Positions 1 through 5,939 of a stretch of DNA of 10,323 bases are shown here, one piece after another. Source of the DNA: Methanobacteriaceae archaeon (GTDB lineage: Archaea > Methanobacteriota > Methanobacteria > Methanobacteriales > Methanobacteriaceae); contig JAUXXK010000401.1 of the NCBI GenBank assembly GCA_030681145.1, positions 1 through 10,323 on the forward strand, given 5' to 3'. Numbering within the stretch: position 1 is the first letter of the stretch; each line of letters opens with the position of its first letter. The position numbers and the translations under genes are program-made. Below the pieces are notes generated by a model, which saw nothing but the letters and a program-made list of their open reading frames with translations, was not told the origin of the DNA and made no database searches.

Positions 1-47
1 AAAAATTTCCTAAAAGATTACTTTTCATACGCTCTCTATCTCTTTTC

Positions 48-54
48 TTAAATA
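48..54 (+). promoter_or_regulatory. Possible TATA box for the 59-residue ORF
   Basis: TTAAATA lies about 40 nt before the ATG at 93. An archaeal start site about 25 nt downstream would fall near 77 and leave a short leader that contains the GTGAT ribosome site. No clear purine-rich BRE precedes it, so this is a weak call made by position. Confidence 0.3.
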
Positions 55-83
55 CTCTTTAAGTCAATGATAGTAGTGTGGAA

Positions 84-88
84 GTGAT
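84..88 (+). promoter_or_regulatory. Ribosome binding site of the small membrane ORF
   Basis: GTGAT matches the 3' part of the archaeal AGGAGGTGAT consensus and sits 4 nt before the ATG at 93. The same pentamer precedes cdc6 in this window. It is the main reason to treat the small ORF as translated. Confidence 0.4.
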
Positions 89-92
89 TTAA

Positions 93-272
93 ATGTTTAA
101 AGTTGGTAAGTCCAATTCAATCCCCAATTTAAGAAAAAAAAACTCTTTATTTGACATAAAGACAATTGATGTTCAATCATGCATGGTAATACTCTTTATT
201 ACAGGGGTACTTATTTGCAGCATACTTTTGGTGGCTGGTGCCCCAAACTCTAATTATCCTGCTGGTTTTTAA
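93..272 (+). CDS. Small hypothetical single-span membrane protein (59 aa)
   Basis: I do not recognise this protein. The reading frame runs from ATG at 93 to TAA at 270-272. The first 30 residues are polar and basic (VGKSNS, LRKKNS). They are followed by about 19 uninterrupted hydrophobic residues (roughly 31-49, from MVILFITG to SILLVAG) and a short polar tail ending NYPAGF. That layout suggests one transmembrane helix with the basic N-terminus inside by the positive-inside rule. There is no lipobox, and the start does not fit a cleaved signal peptide. A GTGAT ribosome site and a TATA-like box precede it, and a T5 run overlaps the stop. It converges on cdc6. No function can be assigned. Against it: the length is close to what chance open frames reach in AT-rich DNA. 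For it: the ribosome site and the clean hydrophobic segment. Confidence 0.5.
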   Translation: MFKVGKSNSIPNLRKKNSLFDIKTIDVQSCMVILFITGVLICSILLVAGAPNSNYPAGF

Positions 273-356
273 TGTTATTATAAAATATGGTATAATGATT
301 TGCCTCCCCAGCACCCTACTGGCAGTAATTAGATCCCTTATCATCAATCTGTTGAT
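273..356. other. Convergent spacer between the small ORF and cdc6
   Basis: This spacer has no coding potential that I can see. It is less AT-rich in the middle, where CCAG (308-311) and CTGG (319-322) could form a 4-bp stem around CACCCTA, too weak to call a terminator. Neither strand has a T run of five or more here, so neither neighbour has an obvious U-tract terminator inside the spacer. Confidence 0.4.
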
Positions 357-1520
357 TTAGGGTTGAACCATGCATTTATTGATTTCATCCTGGCTGAACC
401 TTAAAATAATCAGCCGGGAATTTCCTCTAATTCCTTTTCCAGTAAATTTAGTATCAATTAAACGCAAGAATTCCAGTTTATCGAGAGTTCGGTTAAAGGA
501 AGAGTAACTAGTATTTGTTTTTTTGAGGAATAATTCATATAAGATACCTGCAGTCAAATTTCCATCTTTATAATTAATTATTAACTCCAAAAGATTATTT
601 TCCAGTTTTGAAAGTGAATTAAGGGTATGGGATAGGCTCACTGGCCCAGTACGTTTTAAAGCTTCATCTAGATGCTTTTCATTTATGGTTCGTGAGGCTT
701 CTGATTCAGCCAGATTTCCACAAACTCTTAAAAGATCAATACCAACTCTAAGATCTCCACTTTCTGAAGTTTTATTCACTATTTCTTCTAGTATTTCATC
801 TGAAATTACTTCTGGATAAAATCCAAGCAGAGTTCTCTCTTTTAGAATATTAAATATTTCTTCACGGAGGTAGGGTTGAAAAATAATTTCTTGTGGAATA
901 AAAATAGAATTAACGTTTTTATCTAAAGCATGTCGGAATTCTATATCGGATAATATTCCAAAAACACCTGTTCGTGCTCCTGGAAATACTTCATGTGCTC
1001 TTAATATGTCATAAAATATTTTGTTGGCATTTTTACTATGAAATAGATAATTAACATCGTCTAAAGCCACAACTAAAGCTTTTTTTTCAGATACAATGTG
1101 CTGCATAATTTTTTGATAAATTCGTGAAAATGGAACTCCTGTTTCTGGAGGATAATGTCCGAAAATCCGTTGATAAATTTGTGAAAATATTCCAAATCTT
1201 GTGGTATGGAGTTGGCAGTTTATATAACAGCAAATTACGCTTTCTGAACTACGCTCTACCATTTCAAAGATTTTTTTCATGGCAGTAGTTTTCCCGGTGG
1301 CACAAGAACCCAAAACAACAGCATTACTAGGCCTTCCTTTTTTTAAAGCGGGTCTTATGCATACTGCAAGGGCTTCCATCTGAGAATCGCGGTACTGATA
1401 ATTTTCGGGTAAGTAGTCTGGGTCAAAAGCATTTATATTTTTGAAGATTGTTTCATCGTGTAATAAAATATCCTCAATTTCCCTTTTGCGTCGTGGAGTA
1501 CTTTTCTCTTTTAATGTCAT
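357..1520 (-). CDS. cdc6: Orc1/Cdc6-family replication initiator (Cdc6-2-like)
   Basis: This is an AAA+ initiator that binds origin DNA and helps load the MCM helicase. The 387-residue length is normal for archaeal Orc1/Cdc6. Walker A is GSCATGKTT (71-79). Walker B is VALDDVNYL, with D154-D155 in place of the usual Asp-Glu. The sensor-1 strand reads GILSD (188-192), with Ser191 where canonical Orc1-1 proteins usually have Asn. Sensor 2 is GDLRVGIDLLR (255-265) with R258 present. A winged-helix DNA-binding domain fills roughly 300-378. Methanobacteriales typically carry two paralogues; the Walker B and sensor-1 differences suggest this is the more divergent one, often called cdc6-2, which is inference. 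The ATG is preceded 6 nt upstream by GTGAT (plus-strand 1527-1531) and by a TATA box at 1556-1562. No initiator-box repeats are visible nearby. mptE lies upstream on the same strand, with a likely terminator between. Confidence 0.93.
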   Translation of the reverse strand: MTLKEKSTPRRKREIEDILLHDETIFKNINAFDPDYLPENYQYRDSQMEALAVCIRPALKKGRPSNAVVLGSCATGKTTAMKKIFEMVERSSESVICCYINCQLHTTRFGIFSQIYQRIFGHYPPETGVPFSRIYQKIMQHIVSEKKALVVALDDVNYLFHSKNANKIFYDILRAHEVFPGARTGVFGILSDIEFRHALDKNVNSIFIPQEIIFQPYLREEIFNILKERTLLGFYPEVISDEILEEIVNKTSESGDLRVGIDLLRVCGNLAESEASRTINEKHLDEALKRTGPVSLSHTLNSLSKLENNLLELIINYKDGNLTAGILYELFLKKTNTSYSSFNRTLDKLEFLRLIDTKFTGKGIRGNSRLIILRFSQDEINKCMVQP

Positions 1521-1526
1521 TAATAT

Positions 1527-1531
1527 ATCAC
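1527..1531 (-). promoter_or_regulatory. Ribosome binding site of cdc6
   Basis: The minus strand reads GTGAT, 6 nt before the cdc6 ATG. It matches the AGGAGGTGAT consensus and supports the start at 1520. Confidence 0.5.
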
Positions 1532-1555
1532 TATGAATATAGAAGATGATTTTGG

Positions 1556-1562
1556 TATAAAA
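1556..1562 (-). promoter_or_regulatory. Likely TATA box of cdc6
   Basis: The minus strand reads TTTTATA, centred about 39 nt before the ATG. A start about 25 nt downstream would lie near 1533 and leave a leader just long enough for the GTGAT site. This gives cdc6 its own promoter, separate from mptE. Confidence 0.45.
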
Positions 1563-1582
1563 GATTTTTTAAGTTAAATCAT

Positions 1583-1611
1583 AAAAAATAATATAATTCC
1601 CTATTTTTTTT
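1583..1611 (-). terminator. Likely U-rich terminator of mptE
   Basis: AAAAAATA (1583-1590) is the exact reverse complement of TATTTTTT (1602-1609), with an 11-nt loop. On the minus strand the T6 run at 1588-1583 ends the structure. It lies between the mptE stop and the cdc6 TATA box, where an end is expected. Archaeal termination needs mainly a U-tract, so the stem may be incidental in such AT-rich DNA. Confidence 0.4.
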
Positions 1612-1661
1612 AAACAAAAATAATCAAATAATACATTTCAAGAATTTAAATAGTATATATT

Positions 1662-2438
1662 TTATAATAAATTATTTAAAATAAAATCCGGATCTTTAAT
1701 TTCACTTAAATTATAAATCATAACATCTTCATTTTCTTTGATCCATTCGACTAGCTTACTGGCATATTTTAATTTGATTTTTTTCACATTGTCGGCAGGA
1801 CCTGTTTGATTTATCATATCTGGTCTGGAGTATTGAGTAACAACTTCTCCAAAGTCCATTCCTCCCATTATTATTTTTTTAGCCCCTAATTGCACTGCTA
1901 AAAATACAGACCTATCCCCATCGGTAAAACCTCCGAAGTTATGGACATATTCTAGAGGAATATTTTGTGTAGTGCCTAAAATCTTTTTAAAGTTTTTTAA
2001 ATTAGATTTTAAAACATTTAGATTGTTTCCATGAGCATGAATAACCATAAAAGCACCATAGTTATTGGCATTAATCAAATCATCTATTTTACCATCTAAG
2101 TCTGTTACAATTATGTCTGGGATGATATTCTCCTCTATTAAAGCAGTGGTGGCCCCATCAGCCGATATTATGATAAATTTGGACGATTTTTTGGATAAAA
2201 TTGAACTTTTGATCATTTTAATATGTTGCTTAAGTGAGGGTCCTGCTCCAAAAACAATAATATTTTCTGCAAATGGAAGATCATTAAATGAAATTGATTT
2301 ATTAGCCGTATGGTTATTATCAAAGTGACATTTTAAAAAATCATTTAAATACTTTGCAGATAGTTCATCATCATCTTTTTTAAATCCAAGAGTATATATT
2401 ATTTCTTTATACCATTCCATCCAAGTTTTAATGTCCAT
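1662..2438 (-). CDS. mptE: 6-hydroxymethyl-7,8-dihydropterin pyrophosphokinase, MptE type
   Basis: This enzyme transfers pyrophosphate from ATP to 6-hydroxymethyl-7,8-dihydropterin, a step of tetrahydromethanopterin synthesis. It is the archaeal replacement for bacterial FolK, a DUF115 family member described for Methanocaldococcus MJ1634. From the ATG at 2438 the protein has 258 residues. It shows the family landmarks: FGAGPSL (63-69), ADGATTAL (93-100), DIIVTDLDG (108-116), HAHGNN (134-139), NFGGFTDGDRS (167-177) and GMDFG (193-197). The frame stays open 13 codons upstream to a TTG at 2477. I reject that start because the extra stretch is hydrophobic, the family begins with a MDxKTW-like sequence, and the stretch overlaps the likely TATA box. 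There is no Shine-Dalgarno before the ATG, so the transcript is probably leaderless. No other pterin-pathway gene is visible here. Confidence 0.9.
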   Translation of the reverse strand: MDIKTWMEWYKEIIYTLGFKKDDDELSAKYLNDFLKCHFDNNHTANKSISFNDLPFAENIIVFGAGPSLKQHIKMIKSSILSKKSSKFIIISADGATTALIEENIIPDIIVTDLDGKIDDLINANNYGAFMVIHAHGNNLNVLKSNLKNFKKILGTTQNIPLEYVHNFGGFTDGDRSVFLAVQLGAKKIIMGGMDFGEVVTQYSRPDMINQTGPADNVKKIKLKYASKLVEWIKENEDVMIYNLSEIKDPDFILNNLL

Positions 2439-2458
2439 AAGTAAAGTTAGAAGAATAC

Positions 2459-2472
2459 TTAAAATAAATATT
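2459..2472 (-). promoter_or_regulatory. Likely TATA region of mptE (leaderless transcript)
   Basis: The minus strand reads AAATATTTATTTTA about 21-34 nt before the ATG at 2438. That distance puts transcription start at or next to the ATG, which fits the missing ribosome site and argues against the upstream TTG. Confidence 0.4.
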
Positions 2473-2653
2473 TGCAATTTAATTAATTAGTAAAAATTCA
2501 TTAAATATCATGAAAGTATCTCTGCATAAATGTTCCTTTTTTACGTAGATTGTATATTAAATATATTTAAAATAAAAATATTACTTTGATATAAATTGAT
2601 GTTAAATAAGGTTTTTAAGTTAAATAAGTGAGATATAACATAGGGTATATGAA

Positions 2654-2676
2654 GTCCTCATGTGAGACTATAAATT
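2654..2676 (+). promoter_or_regulatory. Likely aminotransferase promoter with adjoining inverted repeat
   Basis: CTATAAATT (2668-2676) is a good TATA candidate. A start about 25 nt on, near 2697, would keep the GGAGGT site in the leader. Directly upstream is an imperfect inverted repeat, GTC-C-TCA / TGAGAC (2654-2668, one bulged C, TG at the centre), which touches the BRE/TATA position and could be an operator. A second TATA-like run at 2684-2691 would start transcription past the ribosome site and is less likely. Confidence 0.4.
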
Positions 2677-2703
2677 CAAGCTCTTTATAAAAAGCAAATA
2701 ATT

Positions 2704-2709
2704 GGAGGT
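2704..2709 (+). promoter_or_regulatory. Strong Shine-Dalgarno setting the aminotransferase start
   Basis: GGAGGT is an exact core match to the archaeal consensus and sits 7 nt before the ATG at 2717. An upstream in-frame TTG (2702-2704) overlaps this site and so is not the start. Confidence 0.75.
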
Positions 2710-2716
2710 TTTTAAT

Positions 2717-3871
2717 ATGGATGAAACATTGCTGATGATTCCCGGGCCGACACGGGTGGCTCCCCGCGTCCTGAAAGCCATGTCCGAGAACATTGTTAAT
2801 CACAGAAGTGCCATTTTCGGTAAAATTCTGAGTGAAGCCACTGAAATGATGTCTGACGTCTTCAGAACAAATAATAAATCTTACCTTATCACGGGGTCTG
2901 GTACGGCTGCCATGGAAGCATCTATGGCCAATATTCTCACCCCTGGTGATAAAATACTCAACATTGTTTGTGGAAAATTTGGCCAAAGATTTTCACAGAT
3001 TGTACAATCTTTTGGAGGCCAGCCACAAGTTATTGATGTGGAATGGGGAAAAGCTGTAAACCCTGATGAAATTGGATATGCTTTGGAAGAGGATGAAAAC
3101 ATAAAAGCAGTTACCGTAGTACACAATGAAACTTCTACGGGGGTTACAAATCCGATTAAAGAAATCGGAAAAATAATGAGTGATTACAACGCACTTTATG
3201 TTGTAGACACTGTTTCTTCTCTTGCTGGTGATGATGTGGATGTGGATGGATATGGAATTGACATCTGTGTTACTGGGTCTCAGAAATGCATGGCTGCACC
3301 TCCAGGTATGGCTGCTATTACTTTAAGTGATGATGCTTGGAAAGTGGTTGAACAAACCAATCCTAAAAGCTATTACCTCAACATGAAAAAATATAGAAAA
3401 AGTGGAAATGCTGAACCACCTGAAACACCATATACTCCATCTGTATCTTTAATGTACGCTATGCACGAGGCATTAGATATTATAATGGAAGAAGGTTTGG
3501 TTAAAAGGGTTAAAAGGCATCAAATCGCCGCTCAAGCTACCAGAAATGCTATTAAAGCACTTAATCTAGAACTTTTCCCTGATGAATCTGTATCTTCCAC
3601 TACAGTTACTGCAATTAAAATGCCGGAAGGAGTAACTGACGGAGAACTTCGAGGTACTATGAGAAACAAATACCGGGTTGAACTGGCAGGTGGACAAGAT
3701 CATCTCAAAGGAAACATTTTCAGAATAGGCCACATGGGTAATATAACTCATAGAGAAATTATTACTACTGTATCTGCACTAGAAATGACTCTAAGAGAGT
3801 TGGGTTTTGATATATCTATGGGTGAAGGTGTAGCTGCTGTAGCAGATACATATTTGCCAGAAAACATTTGA
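2717..3871 (+). CDS. PLP-dependent class V aminotransferase (alanine-glyoxylate / phosphoserine type)
   Basis: This is a fold-type I, class V aminotransferase of 384 residues, the usual family length. MIPGPT (7-12) is the N-terminal family signature. SGTAAMEAS (61-69) binds the PLP phosphate. HNETSTG (136-142) and VVDTVSSLAG (162-171, D164) line the cofactor. GSQK (187-190) holds the Schiff-base lysine K190. FRIGHMG (335-341) gives R336, which should bind the substrate carboxylate. The group is annotated variously as alanine-glyoxylate, serine-pyruvate or broad-specificity aspartate aminotransferase. I recall that the Methanocaldococcus relative MJ0959 accepts phosphohydroxypyruvate, so serine synthesis is a reasonable role, but substrate cannot be read from sequence. 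The start is fixed by GGAGGT at 2704-2709. The gene is monocistronic and converges on the ThDP enzyme, with a T8 run 22 nt past the stop. Confidence 0.88.
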   Translation: MDETLLMIPGPTRVAPRVLKAMSENIVNHRSAIFGKILSEATEMMSDVFRTNNKSYLITGSGTAAMEASMANILTPGDKILNIVCGKFGQRFSQIVQSFGGQPQVIDVEWGKAVNPDEIGYALEEDENIKAVTVVHNETSTGVTNPIKEIGKIMSDYNALYVVDTVSSLAGDDVDVDGYGIDICVTGSQKCMAAPPGMAAITLSDDAWKVVEQTNPKSYYLNMKKYRKSGNAEPPETPYTPSVSLMYAMHEALDIIMEEGLVKRVKRHQIAAQATRNAIKALNLELFPDESVSSTTVTAIKMPEGVTDGELRGTMRNKYRVELAGGQDHLKGNIFRIGHMGNITHREIITTVSALEMTLRELGFDISMGEGVAAVADTYLPENI

Positions 3872-3893
3872 AAATAAATCATTTTCTTAATTA

Positions 3894-3901
3894 TTTTTTT
3901 T
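3894..3901 (+). terminator. U-rich terminator of the aminotransferase
   Basis: An uninterrupted T8 run begins 22 nt after the stop codon, a typical archaeal intrinsic terminator. No strong hairpin precedes it. Confidence 0.55.
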
Positions 3902-3983
3902 CTAAATTAAGTAATTTAATTTTTCATTTCAATACTAATGAAACTAAATAAAATATATTGGTTTATTTTTTAAGATGGGAATG

Positions 3984-3996
3984 AAAAAATTTTTTT
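3984..3996 (-). terminator. U-rich terminator of the ThDP enzyme gene
   Basis: A6 followed by T7 reads as a self-complementary tract on both strands. On the minus strand it gives a U-run starting 4 nt past the stop codon at 4001. It may also stop any read-through from the aminotransferase side. Confidence 0.5.
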
Positions 3997-4000
3997 ATAT

Positions 4001-5659
4001 TTATTTTTTTATATTATATGCAAGTGGGATATTTTCATTTTGCACTGATATATCAATCAAAAAAGGTTTTTTAAGTTTAATTCCTTTTTCAACGGCATTA
4101 AAAACACTGTCTAGGGAATCACATCTTGTTGAGTCTATTTCATATGACTGGCCCAGTTTTACAAAGTCTGGATTTTCTAGTTCTACCTCATAAGTTTCCC
4201 CGTGGTACATTTCCTGCCATTGACGAATTATGCCCAGCGAATGATTATTAATAACACATATAACAATGGGTAGCTTGTTTTGATGGATGGTGGCCAGCTC
4301 TTGAAGTGTCATTTGAAAACCACCATCTCCTACAATGACCAATATGCTCTCATCGGGGTAAGCAAAGGAAGCTCCGATGGCTGCAGGCAAACCATAGCCC
4401 ATAGGGCCAAAGCCACCGGAAAAAAGCAGTGAAGATGGCCTTAAAACCTTTTTATATAAAGTAACCCAGGTAGTGTGAGTCCCTGCATCATTGACAATGA
4501 TAGAGTCACCTGATGCATCTAAAATTTTTTTTATGGCTTGTTGTGGCATCAATGGCCTTTCATAATAATTAAATTTCATATCATAAGGGGCAGGATGTTT
4601 ATCACGGTATTTATTTAGTTCCAACCACCAGTTTTGCATATATTGATCATCTTTATAATATATTAGCTCTTTAAGTTTTAAAATTTCGTTTAAAAATTCT
4701 TTAACATCCATTTGAATATTAATATTTCCTTTCAATGTTCCTGGATCAATATTAACATGAATAATTTCAGTTTTCCCTATGCCTGATAAAGTTCGTTCTG
4801 AAAATCGGCAACCTAACCCAATAATTAAATCACAGTTTTTGCCTGCATAATTACTAACTGGTGTGCCTCTGTTTCCTATAAGACCTAGACATAATTGATT
4901 ATTCTCTGGAATAACGCCTCTACTGGGATAAGTTGTGGACAAGGGTATTTGTAGAGTTTTTACCAGTTCGTTGATTTCTTTTAAAGCCCCACCCCATATC
5001 AGACCAGCTCCGGCAACAATTAATGGTTTTTTAGCTGAATTAATCAATTTTAAAACTTTATTAATTTTTAAAACATCAATTTTATTCAGATAATTGTTTT
5101 TGGAAGAATTTGAAGGTAAAGGTAACTTAATCATATCTTCCAAAATATTTTTCGGTAAATTGATATGTACTGGTCCAGTAATCCCTTTTTTAAGTATTTC
5201 AATGGCATTTATCATGTTTTCAATTGCTTCTGGGGCGTCGTGGCAGTAAAAACTTTTCAGGGTGACTGCATTAAATACTGAACATAGGTCAATATCTTGA
5301 AAGGCACCAGTACCTCTTTGAGATGTAGGAACGTCTCCAGTGATAACCAAAATGGGGACTGAGTCTTTATATGCTGTTGCAATCCCCATAATTAAATTCA
5401 AGGCGCCTGGACCCGCGGTAGCAATACAAACACCAAATTTTCCAGAAGCACGTGCATATCCGTCTGCAGCATGAGCTGCTGACTGTTCATGCCGAGTTAG
5501 TATATGTTTTATATTAGAAAGCCTCAATGCCTCATAAAAAGATAATATTTGTTCTCCAGGGTGGCCAAAAACTAACTTAACGCCTTCTTTCTCTAGCACA
5601 TTGACCAGGGCTAGGGCACACTTAATTTTTTTCTGTTCAATATTTGGCTGATTTTTCAT
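4001..5659 (-). CDS. ThDP-dependent enzyme, acetolactate synthase catalytic-subunit family
   Basis: This 552-residue protein has the three-domain layout of acetolactate synthase (IlvB): Pyr domain about 10-175, FAD/ADP-like middle domain about 195-330, PP domain about 375-545. The cofactor-activating glutamate is E58 in TRHEQSAAHAADGYAR. GTGAFQD (116-122) supplies the Phe-Gln pair. The Mg-ThDP motif starts at GDGG (444-447) and ends at NN (471-472). FSGGFGPMGYGLPAA (413-427) and IIRQWQEM (477-484) are acetolactate-synthase-like. The expected reaction joins two pyruvates, or pyruvate and 2-oxobutyrate, for branched-chain amino acids. However, no ilvN regulatory subunit or ilvC is beside it, and GTGAFQ replaces the usual GTDAFQ. 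It may therefore be a paralogue acting alone or on another 2-oxoacid. It starts at ATG 5659 with no clear ribosome site; TTAAATATTTA about 21-31 nt upstream suggests a leaderless transcript. Confidence 0.85.
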   Translation of the reverse strand: MKNQPNIEQKKIKCALALVNVLEKEGVKLVFGHPGEQILSFYEALRLSNIKHILTRHEQSAAHAADGYARASGKFGVCIATAGPGALNLIMGIATAYKDSVPILVITGDVPTSQRGTGAFQDIDLCSVFNAVTLKSFYCHDAPEAIENMINAIEILKKGITGPVHINLPKNILEDMIKLPLPSNSSKNNYLNKIDVLKINKVLKLINSAKKPLIVAGAGLIWGGALKEINELVKTLQIPLSTTYPSRGVIPENNQLCLGLIGNRGTPVSNYAGKNCDLIIGLGCRFSERTLSGIGKTEIIHVNIDPGTLKGNINIQMDVKEFLNEILKLKELIYYKDDQYMQNWWLELNKYRDKHPAPYDMKFNYYERPLMPQQAIKKILDASGDSIIVNDAGTHTTWVTLYKKVLRPSSLLFSGGFGPMGYGLPAAIGASFAYPDESILVIVGDGGFQMTLQELATIHQNKLPIVICVINNHSLGIIRQWQEMYHGETYEVELENPDFVKLGQSYEIDSTRCDSLDSVFNAVEKGIKLKKPFLIDISVQNENIPLAYNIKK

Positions 5660-5939
5660 TGATTAGTACTATGTATAAATAAATATTTAATATATCTTGG
5701 ATCGAAATGAATGATTTATAATTAACAAAATATTTCTTTAATATTTTTAAAATTGTTATTTTCTTTTAATTTGAAAATATTATTAATTAAAATATCAAGC
5801 TTTTTATTTTTTTAATCTTTATTTTTTTGTAAAATAACTAAATACAGTTAACTATTCAAATATTAAAATACATATTTAATATAATAAATTGTTAATCTAG
5901 GATAAGATATTTAGTTCATTTCTTCAAGAAGGGGATAAA
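5660..5939. promoter_or_regulatory. Divergent AT-rich control region between the ThDP enzyme gene and acs
   Basis: This 280-bp spacer holds no gene that I can support; the longest open frames are a few codons. On the minus side the TATA candidate is about 21-31 nt before the ThDP enzyme start. On the plus side CATATTTAATATAAT (5871-5885) would start transcription near 5900, and AGGGGAT (5930-5936), a near match to the ribosome-site consensus, precedes the acs ATG at 5940 by 3 nt. Base composition is so AT-rich that individual TATA boxes cannot be fixed by eye. No clear operator repeat is visible. Confidence 0.4.

Noticed and set aside
200..325. G/C-richer segment resembling a structured RNA or inverted repeat around GCTGGTGCCCC and CCCCAGCACCC
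   Set aside because: The arms share only about five pairing bases, no tRNA or riboswitch core can be drawn, and part of it codes for the small ORF.
1521..1661. Possible replication origin with initiator-box repeats upstream of cdc6
   Set aside because: Only a single partial match (TTTCAAG at 1636-1642) to the mini-ORB sequence I recall from Methanothermobacter is present, with no array and no G-rich ORB element. AT-richness is not special here, as all spacers share it.
2065..2328. Plus-strand open frame of 87 codons
   Set aside because: It lies wholly antisense inside mptE, has no ribosome site, and follows from codon bias of the real gene.
2542..2601. Tiny hydrophobic frame of 19 codons upstream of the aminotransferase
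   Set aside because: It has no ribosome site, and the length is expected by chance in AT-rich DNA.
2615..3126. Two minus-strand open frames (2615-2986 and 2881-3126)
   Set aside because: Both are antisense to the aminotransferase, whose motifs and ribosome site are clear. Their translations show no domain.
3975..4193. Plus-strand hydrophobic 72-residue frame
   Set aside because: It overlaps the 3' end of the ThDP enzyme gene on the other strand. Its hydrophobic look comes from T-rich terminator DNA and reversed Lys codons, and it has no ribosome site.
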